From an uncultured Opitutia bacterium (GTDB lineage: Bacteria > Verrucomicrobiota > Verrucomicrobiia > Opitutales > Opitutaceae), in assembly GCA_903834135.1 (NCBI GenBank), contig CAILHZ010000016.1, forward strand, positions 521,001 through 585,000: DNA of 64,000 nt, in the 5' to 3' direction. Shown piece by piece: positions 36,385-45,871 of this stretch (its first letter is position 1; the number at the start of each line of letters is the position of its first letter). The position numbers and the translations under genes were made by a program. Under the pieces are notes generated by a model. That model saw only the letters and a program-made list of their open reading frames with translations. It was not told the origin of the DNA and searched no databases.

Positions 36385-37887
36385 ATGGCCAAAGAACTTT
36401 CAGATATCGGACTCATTGGACTAGCAGTCATGGGTCAAAACCTTGCCCTCAACATAGCCGATCACGGCTTTAAGATTTCGGTATATAACCGAACTACCGA
36501 AAAAACAGATAAGTTTGTAGCCGAGAATCCAAATACACCAGGTGGTGTAGTAGGTTCTAAGACGCTTGAAGAATTTGTTCAAAGTATAGCGAAGCCGCGC
36601 AAGATTATAATCTTGGTTCAGGCTGGTAAAGGTACCGACGCAGTGATTGATAGCTTAATTCCTCTGCTTGATTCAAACGATATCGTTATTGATGGAGGCA
36701 ATGCTCTTTGGACTGACACAATTCGTCGCGAGAAGAATTTACGTGATAAAGGACTACGCTTTATCGGAAGTGGCGTTTCTGGTGGTGAAGAAGGTGCGCG
36801 TTTCGGTCCTTCACTCATGCCAGGCGGCGAATTTAATGCATGGAAAGAATTAAAACCAATATGGCAGGCAGTTGCCGCCAAGGTTGATGCTAAAACAGGA
36901 AAGCCAATTGAAGGCGCAACACCAGGTCACCCTGTTAAAGGCGGCGTACCTTGTACCTCATACATTGGCGAAAATGGTGCAGGGCATTACGTAAAAATGG
37001 TGCATAACGGCATCGAATACGGAGACATGCAGATGATCTGTGAAGCTTATGCATTAATGCAGGGCTTACTAGGTCTTAAGGCTCATGAAATGGGCGATAT
37101 ATTCTCCAAGTGGAATGATGGTATTCTCGATAGTTTCTTAATTGAAATTACAGCAGACATCCTTCACCAAAAAGATCCAACTTCCAAAAAAGCCTTTGTT
37201 GATGTTGTACTTGATACAGCAGGACAAAAAGGAACAGGTAAGTGGACTTCAGCAAGCGCACTCGATATGGGAGTTCCTGCTCCAACCGTTGCAGAAGCTG
37301 TTTTTGCACGCTGTTTATCAGCAGTGAAGAATGAACGTGTTGCTGCTTCCAAGATTCTTAAAGGACCAAAAAAGAAATATAAGGGTAAGAAGAAAGCGCT
37401 CATCAAAGCTATTCATGACGCTCTTTATTGCTCTAAGATTTGCTCCTATGCTCAAGGCTTTCAATTAATGCGTGAAGCACAGAAAGAATTTAACTGGAAG
37501 TTAAATTTTGGTGAGATTGCTCAAATCTGGCGCGGTGGTTGTATCATCCGTGCAGTATTCTTACAGAAGATCACTGATGCATTTACCCGTAAGCCCGATT
37601 TAGCAAATCTGTTCTTAGATCCTTACTTCAATAAAACAGTAAAGAAGGCACAAGCTAACTGGCGTAAGGTGATCTCGCTTGCGGTAGAATGTGGCGTACC
37701 TGTACCTACATTCAGTTCAGCACTCGCTTATTATGACGGTTATCGCTCAGCACGACTACCAGCTAACTTGCTACAAGCGCAGCGTGATTACTTTGGTGCA
37801 CATACTTACGAGCGCGTAGATAAGCCACGTGGCAAGTTCTTCCATATCGACTGGCCAGAAAAGAATCGTCCACAAATTTCAGTATAA
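36385..37887 (+). CDS. gnd: 6-phosphogluconate dehydrogenase, decarboxylating
   Basis: 500 residues, long-chain type. NADP-binding [17 protein letters not shown] (G-x-A-x-M-G), [33 protein letters not shown], the catalytic Lys/His region [19 protein letters not shown] and [18 protein letters not shown] are all present. It oxidises 6-phosphogluconate to ribulose 5-phosphate and CO2 in the cytosol (pentose phosphate pathway). ATG 36385 has no Shine-Dalgarno sequence. It stands alone, ended by a strong bidirectional terminator. Confidence 0.97.
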   Translation: MAKELSDIGLIGLAVMGQNLALNIADHGFKISVYNRTTEKTDKFVAENPNTPGGVVGSKTLEEFVQSIAKPRKIIILVQAGKGTDAVIDSLIPLLDSNDIVIDGGNALWTDTIRREKNLRDKGLRFIGSGVSGGEEGARFGPSLMPGGEFNAWKELKPIWQAVAAKVDAKTGKPIEGATPGHPVKGGVPCTSYIGENGAGHYVKMVHNGIEYGDMQMICEAYALMQGLLGLKAHEMGDIFSKWNDGILDSFLIEITADILHQKDPTSKKAFVDVVLDTAGQKGTGKWTSASALDMGVPAPTVAEAVFARCLSAVKNERVAASKILKGPKKKYKGKKKALIKAIHDALYCSKICSYAQGFQLMREAQKEFNWKLNFGEIAQIWRGGCIIRAVFLQKITDAFTRKPDLANLFLDPYFNKTVKKAQANWRKVISLAVECGVPVPTFSSALAYYDGYRSARLPANLLQAQRDYFGAHTYERVDKPRGKFFHIDWPEKNRPQISV

Positions 37888-37905
37888 GCTAAAATTTGTT
37901 TCATT

Positions 37906-37940
37906 AAAAAAGCTGAACTTTATGAGTTCAGCTTTTTTTG
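37906..37940. terminator. Bidirectional terminator between gnd and the sulfatase
   Basis: A 14-bp perfect stem, AAAAAAGCTGAACT (37906-37919) with AGTTCAGCTTTTTT (37925-37938), loop TTATG, with an A-run on one side and a T-run on the other. It serves both convergent genes. Confidence 0.92.
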
Positions 37941-37956
37941 TTGATTCAGACTTAAG

Positions 37957-39453
37957 TTAGTCTCCTGCAGTAGGAAGTGGTCCTGGGTGTAAATCTTCTT
38001 CGCAGACAGCATTTGGAAACGGATCTTTTTCGTTCAGCAACCACGTATCAAGTATTTTACGATGATTTTGTAGCACCTCGAGATGAGTGTTGCTAATAGA
38101 TAAATCATTCAGTTCTCCTGGATCTAGCATTTCGTCGAAGAGCTGTTCTTTATGAGCTCCTTTTGAGAAGCGAATATATTTATAGCGTGATGTACGCAGC
38201 ATGCGGCCGTATACTTTTCCGCTTCGGCCAGAGATTGGTGCTAAGTCATTTTGACTTACCACATAAGCATGACCTTTTGCATTAGCCTTTCTTTCAACAA
38301 GTGGTCTTACGCTTTGACCTGGGAGGCCTTCAGGTTTTTGTATTCCTGCATAATCGAACACGGTAGGGAAGAAATCCGTATTCATACACACTAGGTTGGA
38401 TTTATCTCTAGTTCCTGCGTGAGCACACTTAGGTGGACGAACAATGACGGGAACGCCTACAATTTCTTCATAAAAAATAGTCTTTTGATTCCAACGATGT
38501 GAACCACCACCGTCGCCATGATCACTCGAGAAAATGATCACCGTGTTCTCGTCTTGTCCGCTATCCTTAAGGGCTTTTAGTATTTCACCAATTCTTGCAT
38601 CTACTTTTTCTATTAAGCGGTAATAGGCCCATAGGTATTGTCTCCAATTAGCCTCAGGCCATCTAACCGTAGGGTATGTAGGTATGGAGCCCGCCTGCAA
38701 TTGTCGGATTACCTCTGGTTCTCCTTCAGGAATTGCGAAATTGGCAGGTAAAGGTGGGCATTGCTCTGGGGGCGGAGGTGCAGGAATAGAGCCATTTTTA
38801 AAATCATCTTTTATTCCCGACTGCATGCGTGCCCATTCACAAATATCATGCGGGTCAACAAAGGATGAAACTAAAAAGAATGGTTTGTTGCGCGGCTTAG
38901 TAATAAACTCAATAGAATCTCCCGCAACGAAAGGATCTGTTTTATTTGCTTTAGCATGACGAATAAAATCAAAGCCATGCCATGCTGTATCCTCAGCGGG
39001 ATGAGGTATGTGCCACTTTCCAGAATAACCAGTATCATAACCAGCTTCTTTCATTAACCTACTAACAGGAGCAACAGCTATGGTATGTTTAGGTGAATTA
39101 AAGGTTACGGTTGTTTTGTGCGGCATCTGAGCTGTAATCCAGCTTGTCCTAGCAGGAACACACAAAGGGTTGCTTGTATATGCACAATCAAAGGTAACTC
39201 CTTCACGGGCAAGAGAATCGATTGCGGGTGTATTTAAGTGTATATTACCCGCATGGCTCATCGCCGAACGAGTTAACTGATCAGTCCAGATAAATAAGAT
39301 ATTAGGTCTTGGGTCAGCTTGTCGTTCAGCAGAAATTTTAGATACAGGCGATGTCTCTGCCGAGGCCTTTGAACTCATCAAGGCTGCAGCTAATCCAGCT
39401 CCACTGAGTTTTAAGAAGTCGCGTCTATCCACTTGATTTTGCGGTGATAACAT
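37957..39453 (-). CDS. Tat-exported type I sulfatase
   Basis: 498 residues. A Tat signal DRRDFLK (9-15) followed by LSGAGLAAALMSSKASA directs folded export. The active-site motif CVPAR (C98-x-P100-x-R102) should be converted to formylglycine; metal ligands are in ILFIWTDQLTRS and IIFSSDHGDGGG. It should hydrolyse sulfate esters, probably on an algal or other marine polysaccharide; the substrate cannot be told. No formylglycine-generating enzyme is in the window. It is divergent from the OppA-like gene across about 140 AT-rich bases. Confidence 0.92.
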   Translation of the reverse strand: MLSPQNQVDRRDFLKLSGAGLAAALMSSKASAETSPVSKISAERQADPRPNILFIWTDQLTRSAMSHAGNIHLNTPAIDSLAREGVTFDCAYTSNPLCVPARTSWITAQMPHKTTVTFNSPKHTIAVAPVSRLMKEAGYDTGYSGKWHIPHPAEDTAWHGFDFIRHAKANKTDPFVAGDSIEFITKPRNKPFFLVSSFVDPHDICEWARMQSGIKDDFKNGSIPAPPPPEQCPPLPANFAIPEGEPEVIRQLQAGSIPTYPTVRWPEANWRQYLWAYYRLIEKVDARIGEILKALKDSGQDENTVIIFSSDHGDGGGSHRWNQKTIFYEEIVGVPVIVRPPKCAHAGTRDKSNLVCMNTDFFPTVFDYAGIQKPEGLPGQSVRPLVERKANAKGHAYVVSQNDLAPISGRSGKVYGRMLRTSRYKYIRFSKGAHKEQLFDEMLDPGELNDLSISNTHLEVLQNHRKILDTWLLNEKDPFPNAVCEEDLHPGPLPTAGD

Positions 39454-39592
39454 ATGAGTAGAATTAAATAAGGGGTAATGCTTTATTCGCTATACTAGTG
39501 ACTGGTTTATAAATATATATCGAGGTGTATTTCGTCATATTTTCATACTAGGCATTTCAAAGTAGCTTTTTTAATTAACACACTTGTCTTCG

Positions 39593-41212
39593 ATGTTTTC
39601 CCCTAAAGCCGTTTATTTAAGTTTAGGCATTACAGTAGCGATTTGTTTATTTGGCTGTGGCCGACGTGAGAGCCAAGCAGATATAGCACGCAGAGATAAA
39701 ATTCTTCTATTAGGTAATGTTGCTGAACCAGCTGATCTCGATCCCCATACTATTTACGCATGGACTGATAGTAATATAGCTTATGCCTTATTTGAAGGAT
39801 TAACTTCGATTGACGAGGCAACCACGCAGCCCGTGCCTGCAGCAGCATCTAGCTGGGATGTGTCTAAAGATGGGCTTGTTTATATATTCCATCTCAGACC
39901 AGAAGGAAGATGGTCTAATGGCGATTCTGTAACAGCAAACGACTTTGTTTTTTCGTTTAAACGCATTTTAACACCCACTCTCGCAGCATCATATTCATAC
40001 ATGCTTTGGCCGATCAAAAATGCGGAAGCTTATAATGCAGGTAAAATTACAGACTTTTCAAAAGTCGGCGTGAAAGCACTCGATGCACTCACCCTGCAAA
40101 TTACTTTAGATAAACCAACGAGCTATCTACCTTCACTTGCTTCTCATACAACATGGCTTCCTGTTAATCAAAAGTGTATAGAAACCTACGGAAAATTTGA
40201 TCACAAAGGTAGTGCTTGGACTAAACCAAGTAATCTGATTGGAAACGGACCATTTATCTTAAAAGAATGGATTCCTAATGGAAGAATCGTTGTGGAAAAA
40301 AGCGCTACCTATTGGGACAACAAAAATGTTTTTTTGAATGGAATACGATTTTTCCCCATTGAAAATACAGAAACTGAAGAAGCAGCTTTTCGGGCAGGAC
40401 AACTCCAGGTCACATATAGTTTACCTATCTCAAAGGTTAAGCCCTACCAGAAGAATCATCCTGAGTTACTCAGAATCGATCCTCGTTTAGCAAGTTACTA
40501 TCTTTTTATTAATGTAAATAAAGCCCCATTAAATAATCCTAAACTACGCAAGGCGCTCGCAATGGCTATTAATCGCGATTCCCTAGCGCGAGATATTTTA
40601 AACAATACGCGTACACCTGCGCATGCATTTTCACCTCCTGGCTGTGCAGGATACACTCCACAAGCAGGAATCGTTGATAATATTGTCCAAGCAAAACAAT
40701 TACTTGCAGAAGCGGGTTATCCTGAAGGCAAAGGATTACCTTCGTTTGAAGTTCAGTCTTATAATAATGATTCTTCTATTAAAACACTCGAAGCGATTCA
40801 GGCACTATGGTCGCGTGAACTTGGAGTGCACATTGTTATAGCGCCACTCGAGCAGAAAATGCTTTTCCAAAATCAGCAGAGTCAGAATTACACGATCGGC
40901 TTCTCTGCCTGGATAGCCGATTATGCAGATCCTTCTACTTTTCTTAACATGATGGTTACTTCAGGAGGTAATAATTGGGCGGGCTGGAGTAATAAATCAT
41001 ACGATGCTCTAATTGAAGCTGCTGCAAGTTCGCCTAATCAGACAGAACGCTATGAACTGTTTCAAAAAGCAGAACGAATCTTGTTGGATGAAGTTCCGCT
41101 TATTCCATTATATTACGGGCAACAGCCCTATCTTAAGCAACCCTGGGTAAAGGGATGGCCTCCATCTCAATTAGGATTTGAACGTTTTAAGAATGTATCG
41201 TTCGAGCCTTGA
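39593..41212 (+). CDS. oppA: Peptide/oligopeptide ABC transporter substrate-binding lipoprotein
   Basis: 539 residues from ATG 39593; an in-frame TTG at 39584 is less likely. A lipobox LFGC (near residue 22) follows a hydrophobic stretch. SBP family 5 features: NVAEPADLDPHTIYAWTDSNI, LRPEGRWSNGDSVTANDFVFSFKRIL, IGNGPFILKEWIPN, RKALAMAINRDSLA and the C-terminal DEVPLIPLYYGQQPYL. It binds oligopeptides or similar ligands for import. Permease and ATPase genes are not adjacent, so it is an orphan binding protein. A near-perfect 22-base palindrome covers its stop codon. Confidence 0.9.
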   Translation: MFSPKAVYLSLGITVAICLFGCGRRESQADIARRDKILLLGNVAEPADLDPHTIYAWTDSNIAYALFEGLTSIDEATTQPVPAAASSWDVSKDGLVYIFHLRPEGRWSNGDSVTANDFVFSFKRILTPTLAASYSYMLWPIKNAEAYNAGKITDFSKVGVKALDALTLQITLDKPTSYLPSLASHTTWLPVNQKCIETYGKFDHKGSAWTKPSNLIGNGPFILKEWIPNGRIVVEKSATYWDNKNVFLNGIRFFPIENTETEEAAFRAGQLQVTYSLPISKVKPYQKNHPELLRIDPRLASYYLFINVNKAPLNNPKLRKALAMAINRDSLARDILNNTRTPAHAFSPPGCAGYTPQAGIVDNIVQAKQLLAEAGYPEGKGLPSFEVQSYNNDSSIKTLEAIQALWSRELGVHIVIAPLEQKMLFQNQQSQNYTIGFSAWIADYADPSTFLNMMVTSGGNNWAGWSNKSYDALIEAAASSPNQTERYELFQKAERILLDEVPLIPLYYGQQPYLKQPWVKGWPPSQLGFERFKNVSFEP

Positions 41213-41226
41213 GCTAGCTTAAGGCT
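41205..41226. repeat. 22-base near-perfect palindrome spanning two convergent stop codons
   Basis: AGCCTTGAGCT and AGCTTAAGGCT are complementary with a single G-T mismatch. It covers the oppA TGA (41210-41212) and the TAA of the minus-strand esterase (41219-41221). There is no T-run, so it is not a standard terminator. Confidence 0.7.
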
Positions 41227-42154
41227 TAGTAATCCAGCCGTTGGCGCTTAGCCAAATTTCACATAGCTTAGGCCACTCCGAAGTAGATCCCAGGTTTTTT
41301 CCAAAGCCAAATCCATGAGCACCTCTTTCAAAGATATGTAATTCTGCTGGTACTTTTTGATTACGAAGCGCCCGGTAAAATAGGATACTGTTTTCCATAG
41401 GCACAGATTTATCTTCAAGGGTGGAAAAGATAAAACAAGGTGGTGTATCTTTAGTTACATTAAGTTCAGCCGAATAACGCTTTTTCATTTCTTCGGTTGG
41501 ATTCTTTCCAAGCAAAGCATTGCGAGAACCCTTATGGACATAAGGTTCCTGCATTGTGATAACAGGATATTGAAGAATTAGGAAATTAGGTTTCGCATCT
41601 ACTATATCAATAGGTGCACCTGTTTTTCCTTCTATATCATTATACATTGTACCAGCAACAGCAGCGAGATGGCCTCCAGCAGAACCACCAAAGATACCGA
41701 TCTTATCTGGATTGATTTTAAATTCAGTTGCACGCGAGCGTACAAGACGAACAGCCCTTAGGACATCTTGAAGAGGTGCAGGTTGTCCATAATCACCTAA
41801 ACGGTATTTTAGAATAAATACGGATACCCCAAGTTTATTTAACCAACCTGTTGACCCTCCCCCATCCATACCTACGGCAAGTCTTACATAGCCGCCGCCT
41901 GGACAAATAATAATTGCAGTTCCACATGCTTTGTCTGGATCTGCAGAAAAATAGGTCAGTGTTGGATTTTGTATATTGTAATACCTACCATCTACATGTT
42001 TTTCGGGGCCGGCATTTACATGAGCACCAGGAACTCCTTCTGGCCATATTGGAATCACTAAGCCTTCTTTAGCATTAGCATAACTTAAACACATTAGCCC
42101 TAAAGCTATAGATGCTAGGTAGGATCTTAGGGATTTTAATAAATTCATTTTCAT
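41219..42154 (-). CDS. BD-FAE/acetylxylan esterase-like alpha/beta hydrolase, exported (downstream copy)
   Basis: 311 residues from ATG 42152-42154, overlapping the stop of the upstream copy as ATGA. Signal peptide about residues 1-28 (LASIALGLMCLSYANA). PIWPEGVPGAH is the family start; IIICPGGGYVRLAVG forms the oxyanion hole; nucleophile S158 is in FGGSAGGHLAA; Asp and His are near the C-terminus (EDKSVPMENS, FERGAHGFGFG). Such enzymes remove acetyl or similar esters from plant or algal polysaccharides. It is a tandem paralogue of the next gene upstream. Confidence 0.88.
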   Translation of the reverse strand: MKMNLLKSLRSYLASIALGLMCLSYANAKEGLVIPIWPEGVPGAHVNAGPEKHVDGRYYNIQNPTLTYFSADPDKACGTAIIICPGGGYVRLAVGMDGGGSTGWLNKLGVSVFILKYRLGDYGQPAPLQDVLRAVRLVRSRATEFKINPDKIGIFGGSAGGHLAAVAGTMYNDIEGKTGAPIDIVDAKPNFLILQYPVITMQEPYVHKGSRNALLGKNPTEEMKKRYSAELNVTKDTPPCFIFSTLEDKSVPMENSILFYRALRNQKVPAELHIFERGAHGFGFGKNLGSTSEWPKLCEIWLSANGWITKP

Positions 42155-43083
42155 TGCGCCTTTGTTAGCCATCCATGTGAATTCATCCATGAGGCTAAGC
42201 GGTCCGGCCATTCAGAGGTAGGTCCTAGATTAGGCTTCATTCCAAATCCGTGTGGGCCTTTAGCATAAAGGTGTAATTCAGACATAACTCCTGATTTTCG
42301 AAGTGCTTGGTAAAACATAATACTATTTTCAACAGGAACTGTTTTATCTTCTTCTGTTTGTACAATAAATGTAGGTGGTGTCGCTTTCGTCACTTGTTCA
42401 TCAAGGCTTAAATGATGCACCATTTCATCTGTTGGATTTAAACCAATTAAGTTGCTGCGAGAACCACCGTGTGCGTATGGCTTCTGTAATGTAATGACAG
42501 GATAAAGTAGCATTAGAAAATCAGGCCTAGCACTTACCGAATCAAGTGCAGCACCTGTTTTTCCTTCGGGAGCATCGAAGAGAGTTCCTGCGCTTGCTGC
42601 TAAATGACCGCCAGCCGAAAAGCCAAGAACACCGATACGGTCTGCTTTAATGTTAAACTCTGCTGCTCTCGATCTTACAAGGCGTATTGCTCTTAAGATA
42701 TCCTGCAATGGTGCTGGATGACCATATTCCTTAAGTCTATATTTTATGATGAACGCTGTAACACCGTGAGCATTATACCATTTTGCTGGAACTATGCCTT
42801 CATGATCAAAAGCTAAGCGAGCGTAGCCACCACCTGGGCAAACAATAACTGCAGTACCATTGGCTAGTTTAGGGTCAGCTGGGTATACAGTGAGTGTAGG
42901 TGTATGGATATTTGAAACCCTCCCCCCTTCTTCATCTACTTCTGCAGTTGCATTGGCCTTAATGCCAGGAACACCCTCTGGCCAAAGAGTGATGATTTGA
43001 TGGGTGTCTTTTTGGGCAAATACGTGGGCGGTCATAAGTAAGAAAGTAATGCTTAAAGCCGTTATACTGGGTTTAACATGCAT
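42151..43083 (-). CDS. BD-FAE/acetylxylan esterase-like alpha/beta hydrolase, exported (upstream copy)
   Basis: 310 residues from ATG 43081-43083, which puts the signal peptide (SITALSITFLLMTAHVFA) at the start; the frame is open for 28 codons upstream. ITLWPEGVPGIKANA, VCPGGGYARLAFDHEG, nucleophile S156 in GFSAGGHLAA, and TEEDKTVPVENSIMFYQAL then YAKGPHGFGM match the neighbouring copy throughout. The two are joined by ATGA and were made by tandem duplication. The copies differ in GFSAG versus GGSAG and in the lid region, so substrates may have diverged. Confidence 0.88.
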   Translation of the reverse strand: MHVKPSITALSITFLLMTAHVFAQKDTHQIITLWPEGVPGIKANATAEVDEEGGRVSNIHTPTLTVYPADPKLANGTAVIVCPGGGYARLAFDHEGIVPAKWYNAHGVTAFIIKYRLKEYGHPAPLQDILRAIRLVRSRAAEFNIKADRIGVLGFSAGGHLAASAGTLFDAPEGKTGAALDSVSARPDFLMLLYPVITLQKPYAHGGSRSNLIGLNPTDEMVHHLSLDEQVTKATPPTFIVQTEEDKTVPVENSIMFYQALRKSGVMSELHLYAKGPHGFGMKPNLGPTSEWPDRLASWMNSHGWLTKAQ

Positions 43084-43196
43084 AGTGAGAAAGAAACTGA
43101 CTTTGGGGTTAATAGTAAGCAGGAGCCGTCTTTTAATTAAAGAAACCAAAATCTTTAATAAAGCCAATCAAACTTAAGTATCTGATATAAAAATTA

Positions 43197-43790
43197 CTAC
43201 ATCCGAGCTTTACGCTCGCGATCAGTAATCGATGTTAAGGCAGCAAAGTCTTCATCTCTAGTGTTACTGTGTATACGGTAATCAAACTTATCTTGTTCTT
43301 TAAGTTCTTTTTCCGCTGTTTTCATGCGGTTCGCAATTTCAACTTCATCATCTTTTCCTCGAAGACGCATGCGATTCAAAAGGCGTTCGTGATCTATCAC
43401 TATAAAGATAGTGACGATCGCTTTTTTAATTAATTCACTCTGGGATGCAAATTTGCGAAAGCTTTCTACCCCTTGTACATCTACACTCATTACAAGGTCC
43501 TGCCCGTTTTTAAGAGGATCTAGAACACTTGATTTAAGTGTTCCGTATTTCTTGTGACCATGTACCCATGCCCACTCAAGAAATTCTTCTTTTTGAATAC
43601 GAGTATCAAAATCCTCGTGACTAAAAAAATGATAATCTATGCCGTTTATTTCACCTTCACGGGGTGCTCGTGTTGTAGTTGTAACAACGCGTGAAAAACC
43701 TATATTTTGATCTACTAAGCGATCACAGAGCGTGCTTTTCCCCGAGCCAGCAGGTCCAGCGAGTATCAAAAGCAGCGGTTGGCGTGGCAT
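43197..43790 (-). CDS. gmk: Guanylate kinase
   Basis: 197 residues from ATG 43788-43790. P-loop GPAGSGKST (12-20), TTTRAPREGEINGIDYHF (GMP-binding), and FLEWAWVHGHKKYGTLKSSV are diagnostic. It phosphorylates GMP to GDP with ATP in the cytosol. It begins five bases after the stop of a membrane protein gene and is the last gene of a probable miaB-membrane protein-gmk unit. The end (SITDRERKARM) is normal. Confidence 0.94.
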   Translation of the reverse strand: MPRQPLLLILAGPAGSGKSTLCDRLVDQNIGFSRVVTTTTRAPREGEINGIDYHFFSHEDFDTRIQKEEFLEWAWVHGHKKYGTLKSSVLDPLKNGQDLVMSVDVQGVESFRKFASQSELIKKAIVTIFIVIDHERLLNRMRLRGKDDEVEIANRMKTAEKELKEQDKFDYRIHSNTRDEDFAALTSITDRERKARM

Positions 43791-43795
43791 TCCGT

Positions 43796-44335
43796 TTAAT
43801 AAATAAAAGAAACAATTATAAGCCAAAAACCATAGCCTAAAGATGCTGCACCGAGCATCACTGTTCGGTTTGGTTTTGCAGAGATAAATTCTAGAAAATT
43901 ACGTAATCGATAAGGTTGTGCACCAAGCCAAATTGCTAAAGAAATACAGAGATAAACAAAACCCTTTTGAAAATAGATTAACGGGTGTTCATAATTCATA
44001 TACCCCGCCATAAGTAGTGGCATTGCTGCCAGTAGGATAAGAATCGATAATCCACGAACTGCCAAGAAGTCGGGTACGCTCTTAAAGGCAAACAATGCAA
44101 TGGCTGCAAAACCAACTAAAAGAATATTTTTGTAGTCGCCAAAATCTGCCGCTGAAAGATGCCAAATATTATATAAAAACCAGACAGTTGCGCCGCCAAA
44201 GAATATGACGGTAGCTATTTTAGATCTAGGGAACGCACGCAAAATACCCAGTGCTGCAGAGCGAGCTAAAAGAAGCGCTAGGCCTAACAGTGCTAAGACA
44301 ATACCAGGTAATAGAATGGCTAGTGTGAGTGTCAC
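43796..44335 (-). CDS. Uncharacterised membrane protein between miaB and gmk
   Basis: 179 residues; family not recognised. About five or six membrane helices (residues 3-25, 38-58, 70-84, 92-112, 120-140, 158-175) connected by short loops, some with positive charge (LARSAALGILRAFPRSK). No motif suggesting transport or catalysis is visible. It lies 61 bases after miaB and five bases before gmk on the same strand. Confidence 0.7.
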   Translation of the reverse strand: MTLTLAILLPGIVLALLGLALLLARSAALGILRAFPRSKIATVIFFGGATVWFLYNIWHLSAADFGDYKNILLVGFAAIALFAFKSVPDFLAVRGLSILILLAAMPLLMAGYMNYEHPLIYFQKGFVYLCISLAIWLGAQPYRLRNFLEFISAKPNRTVMLGAASLGYGFWLIIVSFIY

Positions 44336-44396
44336 GTAAGTATGCTATGATTGATGGAGATCTATTGCTTTGAGACGAGTTTAATAAAAACCAATA

Positions 44397-45749
44397 TTAT
44401 AGGCTTACATCAAGATCGCCATAAAGAGTGCTTACTGAAGCTCTTGTGATCTTTAGGGGCACTAATGATCCAATTAAACGTGGAGCTGCAGTAAATATAG
44501 CTACTCGGTTACCACGCGTACGTCCTGTATAGAGACGACCTGTTTTATCTAAACCCTCTACTAAGACCTCTTCAGTTTTACCGATAAGTGCAGCATTTCG
44601 TCTTACAGAGTTTGCTTCTAATATTGAAAGTAGAACTTGGTTTCGTTGCTCTTTTATATCCTCTGCTACTTGTGGCAGTAGGGCAGCTGGTGTACCTGTA
44701 CGAATTGAATATTTGAAAACATACGCCATATCGTAGTTTGCAGTTTCAAATAGCGCGCGCGTATCTTCAAAGTCTTGATCTGTTTCTCCAGGGAAGCCCA
44801 CAATCACATCTGTAGAAAAATACATATCCGGCTTAACTTTACGTAGCGCTTCAATTATTTCGAAATATCGCTCACGTGTATACGGACGATTCATCGCCTT
44901 TAGAATATTAGTACTACCTGATTGTAGAGGTAGATGTACGTATTCGCATAGTTTCGGTAAGCGGCCATATGCCTGCACTAAATCATCTTTAAATCCACGT
45001 GGATGTGGAGATGTAAAGCGGATACGCTCGAGCCCGTCGATTGCATGTATTTTTTCCAACAACTGGACAAATGGCGTTATCCCATTTGTATGCGGATAAT
45101 CACGACGACCATAACTGGTAACAATCTGACCTAAAAGCGTAATTTCTTTAACCCCTTTTTCGACTAAGGTGCGTGTCTCAGAAACGATATCTTCCATAGG
45201 TCTGGAACGTTCATCTCCACGTGTTTTAGGAACAATGCAGAAAGCGCAATCCATATTGCAGCCTTGCTGAATTGATACAAAAGCACTGACTTGTTTTTCC
45301 TCAGGCTCGATATGGTCTCGAATTGTATTTTGAGAACCTACCTCTTCTTCTGTATCAATGATTGTTTCACCAATTGGAACACCTGAATCTTTAGCTGCCC
45401 TTAAGTTATCGAGATAATCTGGAACGCGGTGAAATTTTTGAGTTCCTACAATTAAATCAACATCCGGTAATTGATCTAGTAGTGAGGCTCCACGGTTTTG
45501 TGCCATGCAGCCAAGAATACCTAAAACAAAGTCAGGATTCTTTTTTCGTTTATTTAATACGTTAGCAGCTTTTCCTATAGCCTTTTGTTCGGCCGCATCT
45601 CTAACGCTGCAGGTATTAAGCAGTAGCACATCGCACTGATCTTCAGAATTAACGATACGGTAACCCCTAGAGCGTAACATAGCGGCTACAGCCTCGCTAT
45701 CTCGCTCATTCATCTGACAACCGTAGGTTTTGATATGAACTCTATTCAC
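44397..45749 (-). CDS. miaB: tRNA-2-methylthio-N6-dimethylallyladenosine synthase
   Basis: 450 residues. N-terminal MTTase domain with three cluster Cys (TYGCQMNERDSEAV, LNTCSVRDAAEQ, LGCMAQ), radical SAM motif CNMDCAFC with IVPKTRGDERSRP, and a C-terminal TRAM domain (VLVEGLDKTGRLYTGRTRGNRVAIF). MiaB adds methylthio to i6A37 of tRNAs reading UNN codons. Start is GTG 45747-45749. The 12-mer GAACGTTCTTAA (45756-45767), which recurs twice elsewhere, lies just upstream. Confidence 0.96.
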   Translation of the reverse strand: MNRVHIKTYGCQMNERDSEAVAAMLRSRGYRIVNSEDQCDVLLLNTCSVRDAAEQKAIGKAANVLNKRKKNPDFVLGILGCMAQNRGASLLDQLPDVDLIVGTQKFHRVPDYLDNLRAAKDSGVPIGETIIDTEEEVGSQNTIRDHIEPEEKQVSAFVSIQQGCNMDCAFCIVPKTRGDERSRPMEDIVSETRTLVEKGVKEITLLGQIVTSYGRRDYPHTNGITPFVQLLEKIHAIDGLERIRFTSPHPRGFKDDLVQAYGRLPKLCEYVHLPLQSGSTNILKAMNRPYTRERYFEIIEALRKVKPDMYFSTDVIVGFPGETDQDFEDTRALFETANYDMAYVFKYSIRTGTPAALLPQVAEDIKEQRNQVLLSILEANSVRRNAALIGKTEEVLVEGLDKTGRLYTGRTRGNRVAIFTAAPRLIGSLVPLKITRASVSTLYGDLDVSL

Positions 45750-45871
45750 AACGTAGAACGTTCTTAATTAAACACCTGTGGCCTAGCGTCAAACCTTCCC
45801 CAATGGCACAAAGAGGCTCGTGTTTGGTCTAGTATAAGAACAATACCCTTATTAGCTCATTGTTTAGCCTT

